In this document: one piece after another, positions 25,191 through 37,000 of the stretch | Layout: each line of letters opens with the position of its first letter | Position numbering within the stretch: position 1 is the stretch's first letter | Assembly: GCA_964035545.1 (NCBI GenBank) | Contig: OZ037770.1 | Coordinates: 446,001-510,000, forward strand | Length of the DNA stretch: 64,000 nucleotides | Direction of reading: 5' to 3' | Source: Bugula neritina | Lineage: Eukaryota; Bryozoa; Gymnolaemata; Cheilostomatida; Bugulidae | Notes under the pieces: model-generated | Databases searched by the model: none | What the model was told of the DNA's origin: nothing | The model's input: only the letters and a program-made list of their open reading frames with translations | Made by a program: the position numbers and the translations under genes

Positions 25191-26159
25191 TAGTACTACT
25201 AGTACTACTACTAGTACTTCTACTACTACTAGTTACAAATACTACTACTGTTGCCATGGTTACTACTGTTGCTATGGTTACTACTAATGCTGTTGCCATG
25301 GTTACTGTTGTTGCTATGTTTACCATTTAGTATCCCACATATCCCTGAACTCAGCTACACTCATATCTGAACGTCTGGCCACAGTGGAGGGGAGGAAGGG
25401 ATCCTGGTGGTACTGGGCTGCTATGTGTGACCTCATCTCTATGGACTGACCCCAGTTGAACCTTCAGAATATTATACTACATTAATCTATATTATGTTAC
25501 AATAATATACTATATTAAATTATGTTACAATATATTATGTTACACTATATTATGTCACAGTGTATTATGTTACAGTATATTATGTCACAGTGTATTATGT
25601 AACAATATATTAAATTATATTGTATTACAATATATTACACTATAATATATTACGTTACACTATACTATATTACAATACATCATATTATTTTCCAACACTA
25701 AATATTACACTGTTACATTACGCTGCACTATATTACATCACACATATATTACGATATATTAGGCCTATTTAGATATCAAGAAAGAATATTACATGATAGA
25801 CAGCACCACACTAGTTACTAGAAGCATGTAGGAGTGAATACCGACACATATTTGGGTCGCTGGTAGGCCACAAACAGAGAGAGTGTCTGCACGTAGTTAC
25901 CGAGAGATACCATCACCATGGCAACGAGGGGCAACACTGCCAGCACAACCAGCCCTGAAACATGACAATACAATAGTTTACCACAGAGTAGAGTGTCAAA
26001 GGTTACTAAACGAACTCTGATTGGCCAACACAAAGGAAGTCAGCATCTGTCTCACTCACCCCACGAACTCCCCGACAGCAAACTCATCTCAGACTTTGAC
26101 TTTCGCTGACTTTTGTTGACGACACATGCCTTAGAGGACCTGCTCCTGATTATCCTCAT
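22588..26159 (-). CDS. Membrane-anchored JmjC-domain oxygenase
   Basis: Eight exons on the minus strand (26060-26159, 25846-25954, 25324-25461, 24979-25087, 24312-24464, 23782-23943, 23330-23536, 22588-22839) join in phase to 409 residues. A basic, Ser-rich N-terminus (about 33 residues) precedes one transmembrane segment ([16 protein letters not shown]), then a globular domain, so it is predicted to be a type II protein facing the ER/Golgi lumen or outside. The JmjC iron ligands are visible: H237 and D239 in [10 protein letters not shown] and H325 in IPTGWAHQ, with KGVKKWK and ITVTQTK-like strands around them. JmjC/cupin enzymes use Fe(II) and 2-oxoglutarate to hydroxylate or demethylate proteins; substrate unknown. 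The exon 2 donor (TATGT|GTCGGT) is the least certain junction. Introns hold several tandem repeats and a MITE. Confidence 0.85.
23060..23325. repeat. GTGACAG-type minisatellite in JmjC intron 7
   Basis: Irregular copies of units such as AGTGACAGTTAGAATGACAG, followed by GAGTCAGG-type units, ending at the donor of exon 7. Confidence 0.8.
23537..23775. repeat. 30-bp minisatellite in JmjC intron 6
   Basis: About eight copies of a 30-base unit containing AGTATTACATGAGCACATC. It fills nearly the whole intron between exons 6 and 7. Confidence 0.9.
24567..24909. mobile_element. 343-bp MITE with ~69-bp terminal inverted repeats
   Basis: Terminal inverted repeats of about 69 bases, with very few mismatches, begin GCCTAGGGCCACACGGTGCG. 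They are flanked by TTA on both sides (24564-24566 and 24910-24912), a plausible 3-bp target duplication. The interior is non-coding. It sits in JmjC intron 4. The superfamily cannot be fixed by eye; the GGGCCACACG-type end resembles another element at 62830. Confidence 0.9.
25105..25250. repeat. ACT trinucleotide microsatellite in JmjC intron 3
   Basis: ACT units with ACTAGT junctions, followed by degenerate GTTGCCATGGTTACT units to about 25325. Confidence 0.9.
25470..25760. repeat. Degenerate TATTATGTTACA repeat in JmjC intron 2
   Basis: Imperfect repeats of a unit near ATATTATGTTACAAT fill the intron between exons 2 and 3. Confidence 0.75.
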
Positions 26160-28492
26160 CCCGACTCTGTCTGTCTGTCTGTGTCTCTAGCTATGTCTGT
26201 CTGTGTGTCTCTATGTCTGTCTGTTCGTCTCTAGCTATGTCTGTCTGTTCGTCTCTAGCTATGTCTGTCTGTGTGTCCGCCCTCACACTTACACTAGACA
26301 CCGCGTAGTATCAACAGCTCTACAAGAGAAATAGTCAACAGTTGAGTGAAATACTCGTAGTGTTGACTAACAGCAGAGCAAACAGTGACTGGAAGGTAGA
26401 GTTAGTAGTGAGAGTAAATATTCCCGTATGTATAATACAGAACACCAACAGTGATACCGAATATGACAAATTAACTACAATTCCAGAGTATGTCTATCAA
26501 ATAACTCATTGCTAAGGGCTGTGGCATTGCTAAGGCAGGTAAAACACTCAACACTGCGTCTAAGTACATATAATAATGTCTACAGTAGGCACTATAATTT
26601 ACAAATGTATATTAAATGTTACATGTTGCCCTTTACAACAGAGCAGTAAAGTACTGAATACTGTAATGATGAAGCTTACTAAACAAGGCACTGGAAACAA
26701 TCCTTATAATTATGAGATCTTGAAGAAAAAGCTAACCATGCTTACCAGTTCAGCACTAGAAGCACAAACCTAACAATCAACACAGTTTTAGAGAAGCATT
26801 GAGTGAAAGAATATTATTGCATTGACCTTTCACCTCTTGCTGCCAGAAACCTTTGAAGCAAAGTTTCATCAATGAATCAAAATAGATTTAGCTTTCACCA
26901 GTTACTATATAAATATATTCTGCTTACACTTCATGTCCTGTATTTTTCAGTAACCAGTGATATGATTGGCTGTTGCTAGTATCCTGTGTTGTGATTGGTT
27001 CCTGGTGGAGGTGTGGCAATCCAACCCCGTAAGATATGACCAATCTCAGATACCTTTGAATTAAATCCCTTTGAGAAACCAGCTGTGTCATTGGACATAA
27101 TTTTCCATCCTCTCCTCTTATTGGATGTCACCTTTCTGAAAATGAGCCAGCAAAATATAGTGGTGTGCCTTGCTATGACAGAATAATACTGAATCTATTT
27201 GTGGCTTTAAAGTTGAGTACAAACTATAGCAGTTGCTATGGTGACAGTATGCCAGCAAATAGACTGAGGCCACGTGTAGCAGGTAAAACTTTACACAGGA
27301 TACAATTTAAACAATAAACACAAAGGCACAAACTAAAATCGATAATAATGAATTTTTAATTAGTTTTAGAGAACCAAAGGGAAAAACAAATACAATATCA
27401 GAATATTACTTTGAGCTAACTGAGAGAGTGAATATTAAACAATATAATATGCTAGTCAATCTATATTTTAATGAGCCATTGCAAAAGAGCAAAGCAGAAA
27501 TTGCCATTTGTAGACTTTGCAGTGACAGAAGATAGATAAGACTATGAAAAACAAGAAAAAATAATTTGTTTGAAAAATAAAATTAGTTGAGGTAATACGT
27601 TGGCCTGATTTTTTAAAAAATATGTTACGACCACAAAAAGCTCAGGAAACTATTTATAACTCTATTTACATTTACCAAATATAAAATACTAAATTCACTT
27701 GACGATCATTTTTTTCATAAGAAAATATTCCTATTGAGTGAATATTTTATAACATCCATACCTAACATATTGTGTTATTGCTCAACCTAATAATAACAAT
27801 AACGGTTCTATTATGATCAAAATCGCTATTCTTGTGAAAATAATTTATGATGAAGCGTCAATTTAAATTGAGCCAAGGATTGTGCCCTCAATGTATTGAC
27901 AGACTGCTGCTTGTAGCACAACAACTACTCTACCTGAATGCCTTTGCTGACATCAGCAACAGTTTTGTCATTAAGTAAACCATTTGAAGGAACGAGAGTA
28001 GCAGAAGCCTAAACAGCAGTTAATATATCATAAATATGTTTTAAAACCTAATATTAGCACAGCCTATGTCATTTTAAACACTTGTAGCAAATTTCTTTAT
28101 TTTTAACTCAAGATAATCAAATTTAGAATAACTAGATTGAATACTATACCTGTTAAACCTAAATAACTTTTTTCATTACAACTATTCATAATCATCATCA
28201 TATGACTAGCACTGGCACTAGCATAACAGCAAAATACCCTTTGAACAGTAGCACTATTACCACTAGTAATAGTGGGGATAAAATCAAAAGTATGGATGCA
28301 CATACATTTGAAAACTAACATTATTTTTATAAAATGATTAGTTAATTGAAAACAGAATGAGAACTTACATCATTATGCTTGGCCTAAGGCATTTTACAGA
28401 GCAATTCAAATGCCACATTAAGTTCAACTGACAAATGCAGGTTGCTAACTCAATAAAAGTGAAACTACATAAAAAACAAAATATTTAGTTTT

Positions 28493-28660
28493 AAAATTGA
28501 AATTCAAATAAGTTAAAATTAATCAAAATGTACTAATAGTAATTATATTCATATTAATAATAATATACATCAATAAAAATTATTAATATATATTATTATT
28601 ATGACTATAACTACTATTAGTACATTTTGATTAATTTTAACTATTTTGAATTTCAATTTT
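28493..28660. mobile_element. AT-rich fold-back element
   Basis: Inverted arms of about 55-60 bases, with a few mismatches, begin AAAATTGAAATTCAAATAAG and surround a short AT-rich centre. It could be an old MITE; no target duplication is clear. Confidence 0.6.
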
Positions 28661-29740
28661 ATTTATATTATACTATAAGATTAAGCATTAATATTAGTAT
28701 AACTATAAGTCATAATCATACTCATCAGTGAGACCTAACCATCGTCATCGTGATAATCAAAATGTTATGAGTTATACTTATAGTTATCCGTATTCAATAT
28801 CAATGATATTGATTGTTCAATAAGATTCATAGTTATTAATTATAAATATAATATTTTTTTCATAGTGATATTCATATTCCATAATAAATATAACTTATAT
28901 TGACTATTGACAGTACTATTGTGCTAAAATTAATTTTAAACTTAAAGTTTTGCTTACACTTAGTCTTATACCTCATAGTTATAGTTATAAACTTAATCTT
29001 ACTGTTAGACTTAGTTAGTGTTACTGAGTTACTGTTAGTGATACCCGTACTCACTATACTGTTGGACTTAGGTTTTAGTGACACCAAGTCTGAAGTCTGA
29101 CAGTGACTATTACTATTTTATTAGTATTAGTAAATTAGTATTTGAACTATTAGTATTATTAATTAAAACTTAAAAAAACACACAGAAACTGAAACAAAAA
29201 CCAATTCACTAGTAGAATAAATGCTGAGTAAAATGCTTTCAAATTCAATTTCGTAATTCTGTTTTAATTCGATATTTTCTTAGAGTTGTAAATCGTTTTT
29301 CAAGCAAGATTTGCTCTCATTTAAGTTTATGTATCGGGTAAAGTGAAAGTAAATAGTAAATCTATACTTATTTTTATAATTCGGAATTTATTTGATATCA
29401 GCCGACACACCTTTATTTAGAGGATTGACGGCGTAAATGAAATATAATATAACAAAGGGCGCGCAACTCTACATAACAGTTTTGTGCTAAGAATGTGACT
29501 TTAGTTTAAGAAACTACCTAAATACTACATACGTATTATCTGCTCCTTTTATTTTATATAGTAATCATTCAATAATAGAATAGTAGTACGGAGCAAATAA
29601 TTAAAGTGGTGCTGTATAGGGGTACAGTGGTGCTGTAGGGGGAGGGTACAGTGGTGCTGCAGGGGTAGAGTGGTGCTACAGGGGTACAGCTAGTGGTGCT
29701 GTAGCGATGTATTGATGTTATATAAGGGTTTAGATCTGTA

Positions 29741-29850
29741 TTTGCCCAACTAGGATTCAAACCACATATATACCTCCAGTCTTGCAAACAGGCGCTCTAA
29801 ACCAGTTACACCATAGGCTACAGAGACTGCTGGGTAAACTCAAGACTACA
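29741..29850 (-). repeat. tRNA-like SINE, family 2
   Basis: The minus strand shows a diverged head (GTGTAACTGGTTTAGAGCGC), a GCAAGAC loop region and a B-box-like GGTTTGAATCC. The plus-strand flank GGTAAACTCAAGACTAC is the family mark. Confidence 0.7.
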
Positions 29851-31019
29851 AGACCTTTACATGTATATTGGTAGACAAAGTAGTTGACTGTAATTTGAAC
29901 TCATTAAGTATGGTAGTTAAGCTTGAAAACTATTTAAATGCATTCTGCTAGCAACATGGTAAAGAGTTAAAGAATCTAGTTAACTAGCTAAACGCAAGCA
30001 TCTATAATATATATTTCTGGTAAACAAAGCACAATGATGATGACAAATAAGTGTGTTGGGTACCACCATTTCCAGTGCATTATTTATTTTTAATAAAACT
30101 AATATATATTTCAATGGATCTGCCTAATCCATATAAGTTGTTGTTTTCCTGATTGCAGTACCAGCATTTGGTTTGACTGTCACGATTTTGTTGTACGCAT
30201 GAATATGAGTGTTTCAGGAACCTGCATGTACTGTGTGTATTTGAGTTAAAAATATTTATTTGTTGTCCAATTCTCTCAATCATTTTGCATGCATGCAAAT
30301 GGCAATGATAATGCAGCAATGTGCTTGCTTTCTACACATGTCACTATGACTCTCATTGTCACACAGTATATTTTATTAGATAACTTCGAAACCCCAAACA
30401 CCATTTCATTACAGCAAGTATCTACATTCTATCGCTTCTGTTTTTTATAACAGGAGAGTGCTGTAATCCTTAAGCTATTGTTATAAAAGTTCTGTTGCGA
30501 AACATCAATTGCGGAATATATTACTAAGGCTAATAATGTATCTTCTCCAGTAATATGTCTTGTATTATGGTGTATAGTCTCTGTAAGCGTCTCTTTAATA
30601 TACTCGTTATGATATATAATAGGTCTGCACTATGTATGGAAGTAAAGAGATATTATTAATGTGGAAAAGATAGAATATACATTGAAGTATTCGATACAAA
30701 ACAATGATGAACCCTAACTAATGTTGTAGGGAAGTTGGATGTTATATAATATGTAGTATATTAAATTATAAAGGTATTATTAGCATACAGAATATGAGAT
30801 ATAAAATAATGCTTGAATGCATCTATATAAGCATAATGATCAATAACTTTCATTGGCTGTAGATAATATTGCTGTAGTTTCATTAGCTGTAGATAAAATC
30901 TCTTAAATGTAATTGGCTGATACAAGGATCAGTTTTAAAATATTATAAAGAAATTAATACTTATAAGTTATAACAGACCATATAATATGACATTTGACAG
31001 ACAAGTACTGACAGCTAAG

Positions 31020-34000
31020 ATGAGGTGGTTGCAGGTGCTCCAACTACTCACTCTTTTGGTGTCTCTATCTGATGGTAAGTATTTACTGCATGCATGCACA
31101 CTTCAAATTTTGGAAATGCTGGAAATTGTTTGAATAAAATAGAAATTCACTTTTATTCTTAAAGACTTGATTACTATATAAGCTAGTCTTTTTCATCATG
31201 CGGTTGCAATCTTATAGCGTAATACTTTCCTCTTGATGAGGCTGCAGAGAAATTAAAAGCAGACTATTTAATATAAACAAATATTTTTCATTTAAAATGA
31301 AAACTTTTGCTCTTTGGTGAATGAGTCATAATCTATAAGCATGTAAAGCTTTTACTTGATAATATTAGCTTTCATTCATTTGATGGATACACTTTTTTTA
31401 TCAAGTTAAATGCTTGAGCAAAATGCTAGGTTAGAGTATTGATAAAGCTGTAGTATGACCAGTTTGTGTCTATACAAAGTATATTGACGTTGTAAACAAA
31501 TCAGAGATATAATTATTTTATTATTAGATAGATTGAATTACATAAAATTGAAATTTAATTTAATGTATATATGTTATATTGAGCAACCCGTACATGCAGG
31601 ACTACGACCGTATAGGTGTGAAAGGTGTGAAACATATTGAGCAACTAGAATATCATTGCAACACTATTCAAACTACATAACAGTTTGTCTGTCAAATCCA
31701 TTATCATGCAGCAGAAATATTTTCAGTTGTATTTAAATTGGACTTTGTTTTTCCATTAGCAAAGTTTAAATCAAGACATGCACCATGTAATTTCTTTTCA
31801 CAACCTAAAATAGTTGTTACATTTATAAGCTGCAGTTGAACCCCGTAATGATAGTGTGCATTAGGTTTAATTTTAGGTATATATTATTGCAAGACCTTCA
31901 TATATTTTGTTAAAATTCACTCTGTAATTAGAGGTGTAGTCTGTGACAAACAAGTCATGCAATTTCATATAAACTCCACAAGAATATATTGCAGACAGAA
32001 AATTTGTTATAATGACCTTCTTTCACAAAAAGTCCTGCAATTAATACTAGATGAATCTGACCATAATTATATAGTTTATCAAACTTTATTCTTTGGGTTT
32101 TCCACATCCTCAGTGTGTAGTTGCCAGTTGGCAGTTACTAGTTGCTCATTGCTTATTGCTTCTTGTTTTTGCTATAGTTATTATTTGTTAGTTTCTATTT
32201 GAGAGTAGGCATTGCCAGTTGTTAGATTAAAGTTGCTAGTTGTCACATTGTATAGTTGCTAATTGAGAGTTGCTAGTTGCCAGTTGTTAATTGAAAATTG
32301 CTGATTGCTATAGTTTTGATTCATGACACACTGAAAAAATAAGACGTATATAGCTGCAAGCACTGGAACACAACAAGTATAAATAAGTTATGATCTACAA
32401 AGTAACTCATAAGTCATACTTAAGTGCAGCTGGTTGATTATTAAGTCAATTTCAACCTATGAGAAAGTTTTATCTTTTTTTCTTCAACTGCACCTGCAAA
32501 AAAATTTCTACACTCCTTGTTCTCTTCTACACTCCTTGTTCTCTTCTACACTCCTTGTTCTCTTCTACACTCCTTGTTCTCCTCTACACTCCTTGTTCTC
32601 TTCTACACTCCTTGTTCTCCTCTACACTCCTTGTTCTCTTCTACACTCCTTGTTCTCCTCTACACTCCTTGTTCTCTTCTACACTCCTTGTTTTCTTCTA
32701 GACTCCTTGTTCTCTTCTACACTCCTTGTTCTCTTCTATACACTCCTTGTTTTCTTCTACACTCCTTGTTCTCTTAATTTTACACTCCTTGTTCTCTTCT
32801 ACACTCCTTGTTTTCTTCTATACTCCTTGTTCTCTTAATTTTACACTCCTTGTTCTCTTCTACACTCCTTGTTTTCTTCTATACACTCCTTGTTCTCTTC
32901 TATACACTCATTGTTTTCTTCTACACTCCTTGTTCTCTTCTACACTCCTTGTTTTCTTCTAGACTCCTTGTTCTCTTCTACACTCCTTGTTCTCTTCTAC
33001 ACTCCTTGTTCTCTTCTACACTCCTTGTTCTCCTCTACACTTGAGTAATTGTTCAAAAGGGAAAAAAGTCTTTGATTGGAATTTTGCAATCACCACTAAA
33101 CCCCGCATCATCCTAATAAAAGTGGGGTTATTGACTCTCATCCCAATCCAAAGGAAGATCTCCCATGTTGAAACTAAGGCAATATTGCAATTAAAATATA
33201 AATAACATTATTTGTTCTTATTTGATTTACCAGTTTCTGTTTACAGCAGAAGCAACTACTGCACCAGCAGTGATAAGTTGCAGTTCACCAGTTCAAGGGG
33301 CAAATACCAGACCAGTTACTGACCAAACCACTGCAATAGGAAGTTCCTTTGAGTACCAATGCATTGTGGGATATGAATGTAAAGACTGTAATATGAATGC
33401 GACGTGTCTTAATACAGGAGACTGGTCAATCCCAGCACCCAACTGTTCAAGTAAGACTAACACACTTTTATATTTTTATATAATGCTTTTAGAATGTCTT
33501 TGTTCATCAATGCGGTAAGTTGTAGATTCAGAGTAAACAACTAATCTTACGCTAAATAAGTACATCACATCCTCATAGGCGTTATTTTGTTCATTTTAAA
33601 TAGAGTTATCTCCCTTGTTTAACCACTTTTCTAGCAAATATAAGAAATAGAAACTATCAGTATTAGACTTGCTAGACTATAGTCTGATCATTGAGATGTA
33701 TTGAAGTAGCAAATTAAAGTTAAAAAGAGAAAAGTTTTACCTGATGGAGTAGAGTAAGGTTACCAAGTCAGTAATTGGAGTAAGGTCAGTTGAGGCTATA
33801 ATATGTTATAAACTATATGCGGATCAAACATTTAGAAAGTAGAAACTTGTAACCGTAGAATTGCTGGAGTATAAAGTTTTCATATACCGTATGAAGTTTA
33901 GACTATATAATGCTTAGACCATAGAATGTTTAGATTGCAGATGCTTAGATTATATAGAATGTAGAATGTGAGTTTGACGCTAGTTGCTATGCTAATAAAA

Positions 34001-37000
34001 GCTGCGATTCTGATAAAACTTCCAACTATAACCAGAAAAAATAAATTAGTTTTGAGATCCAAGCACTTAGCAGATTGATTGTATCACTATAATGTATTAC
34101 TAATAATTTGATAAACATCTATATATAATTTCTTACTAAACATATCAGTTTATTGCCTGTATGTATATAATAGCATTAATTCTAAAAGAAAACCATCATA
34201 AAAAATGTCATGAATATTAAAATGAAAATAATGGGGATGGTGGATTTTAAATTGGTGTAATAATATACAAACTTAAATTAGATTTAGAACTTTGGATGAG
34301 TTTTAGTGTTTAATAATTTCTAGTCCAGAAAACAGAATGATGGAGAAGTTTCTTTATAATTTGAGTACTTTGGAGTTTGCTCCTCAATTCTCTTTCTTCC
34401 AGTTTATCAGTTTATACACCAAAAATTCAACAGTTTCTAATCTTGCTCGTATCAATGTGTTCCCATGGTTTGCATTTAAACCCAAGTTGGACTTCATATA
34501 TACTTGTTCCTTTAGTAACTCCCAGCTTTTCAGTTATACTCTGTCTCTCCCATCACTCCTGTGGGAGGGGGAGTACGTGACAGCTCAGAGCTAAATTTGG
34601 CACTTTTCCAGCTGTGTACTGAAAATATTGCAGAAATAGCTATATGCCACTTCAGCTGATGGTAATGCACTAGGTGATCTACCATAATGCATAAACACTG
34701 TATCCCGTGTCCCAAAGCAATGCAAATAGTTTTATTTATCAGGAAGTTCTCATTTCCTACAGACATTTAGTTTGTAAGGTGGGAGGACTGAGGGATCCTA
34801 CCGTCAACTAGAGAAAAATGTAGAAGTGTGTCATGAATATTTTTAGGATTTATCTTCTCGACACAATAATTCATTTATGACAAAGCTAACGCTGCTAGTT
34901 AATTATTTGGTATCATGAATATAAATTCAACAAATTATATATACAATGTTGACAAGTGCTGCACTTAGACAAGACCTGCACTTTACATGCTGAAATGACA
35001 ACTCTAAACCTTGGAGTTATATGAAATAAAACCACAAAATGCAAATTAATTTCGCTGACAAACATTTAACTCCAAGCTTCGAAATTAAAAAAAAATCTCC
35101 TAACTGTTTCTACATTAGTAGATTAAATAATAAAACTTCGTAACCTAATCACTATGTCGACAAATCTTATGACTGAAGGTTTTTCCCACTCAATCCTATA
35201 TTTGTTACCCTGTTGAAGGAGTGGATTGTGGACCCCTACCAGTTGGAGTAAATACTGAGAGAATCAGTGACGGATACAACACAAAATATTTAGATTATTA
35301 CAGATACAGGTGTCTTACTGGTTACACCACGAGTGATATCACAGTTGTTCAGTGTCTAGCTTCTAAATCATGGTCTCACCCACCCCCTACATGTCACGGT
35401 AATTATACCGATTACATGATTACACCCCTTAACTGGCACAGTAGTTACACTCCTGGAATTATATTTATTATGTTTTGCACACCTTCCACATCTACATGTC
35501 TCAGAGTCACTATATCTATGCACCCCTTCCCTCATCTGTATATTAACAAGCTACATTCCTTACATTATCTAACCACTCTTACTTTCCGTATGTTTCCAAG
35601 CTTTGCATTATGTGAATGAGTTTTTCACTTGATGTTTGGAAGCAGTCGCATCTAATAAAACCCCAACTATATACTTTCATCTTACTAGAAAGCCATGACA
35701 AGGCAGTGTTTATATAATTTATAACAGCACTTATATACAATTAGGCTTTAAAATGCATTGCTATTGGGAAACCTAATTAACTAAAATAACTAAGAATAAT
35801 AAATAGGTTAGCTTAGACTTAATATTATAATTATTCGACAATAAAATATATTAATATTATATTGGACAATAAAATATGCTCCAAGGTGATACCTACTTTA
35901 AAATCAAAAGAAGGTATATGTATAAAATTGAAGATGAACGTACTGCAAATTTTTTTATTCAATTAGAATAAATTCACTTTCAGTAAGGAATTGTGGAACT
36001 CCAGCTAATGGGACCAACACTAAACCCATCCCCAAAAGTATCGCGACTACTTACAGACACAACTACACTTATGAATGTGCAGACGGATACGAAGCAACTC
36101 CCACATCTGCAGTGATGACCACTTCCTGTAATGAGTTGGGCAACTGGACGCTTCAGAACCCTCCCAACTGTACAGGTAACTCTGAGTCAAGATGCAATCG
36201 GTGACAAAAGCACACAGTTCCTAATTTGTTCAAAGATAGAGGGAAACGGCTCTAAATCTTACAACCCCCCTTTATTATAATCAGCTCAGCATGTTTTGGA
36301 TTACAGTGAAGGATTGTGGGAGACTAGAAAATGGGACTAACACTCAGCCTGTACCGAGTAATACTTCCACCATCTACAACAGCTCATACACGTATCAGTG
36401 TAACGTAGGATTCGAGTCGTCTGTTGAACTGACTACTTCCTGTGATAAGTCGGGCAAATGGACGCTTACGACTCCGCCTGTCTGCAAAGGTAAAACTAAA
36501 TAAACTGATGCAGAATACTGATTTCTAAATGGCAAGTCTCTGAATGTCTCACAGATTTGTTGTACAGTTCAGTAACAGATCCGACCACAAGAATCTTTCT
36601 CATAATTTACGACTGCTTCAAGTCAGCACAATAACAATTTTACCAATCGAACTTCAAGCCTATGATTTACCCTAAGTATAACTTAAAACTAGAGAATTAC
36701 AGCAGCAAATTGATGCAGAAATTTTAGAAAACATAAACTGATTAAAAATACAAAAGTTAACGTTTTAATGTTAAGCTCCAAGATTTTAAATGTTGCAGCA
36801 ATAAGTTGTGGACCTCCACCAGAAGGAATCAAAACAGAGAGTTTTGTTGATGGATACAACCAAGAGTACCTGGACTACTACAAATACACATGTGAACCTG
36901 GTTATGCCACAAATGATGAAGTGATTGCACAATGCCTGGCTAGTAAGAGATGGTCTATACCTCCCCCAACATGTCATGGTAAATATATAAGACCCCTAAG

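Larger units (their letters stand above)
26160..31019. other. Gene-poor AT-rich intergenic region
   Basis: This divergent spacer lies between the JmjC and CCP genes. It holds TGTCTGTCTG-type repeats at about 26165-26275 in the JmjC 5' flank, a fold-back at 28493, a short GGTGCTGTAGGGG-type tandem repeat at 29605-29705 and a SINE at 29741. A 43-residue frame after a possible acceptor near 26640 has no matching upstream exon. Otherwise nothing is seen. Confidence 0.6.

Noticed and set aside
26576-26773. Possible terminal exon ending in LTSSALEAQT
   Set aside because: The sequence looks mildly coding and follows an AG, but no upstream plus-strand exon with matching phase could be found in the JmjC region.
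32434-33205. Overlapping frames rich in SLFSSTLLVLFYTPC
   Set aside because: They arise from the 20-bp minisatellite in intron 1 of the CCP gene.
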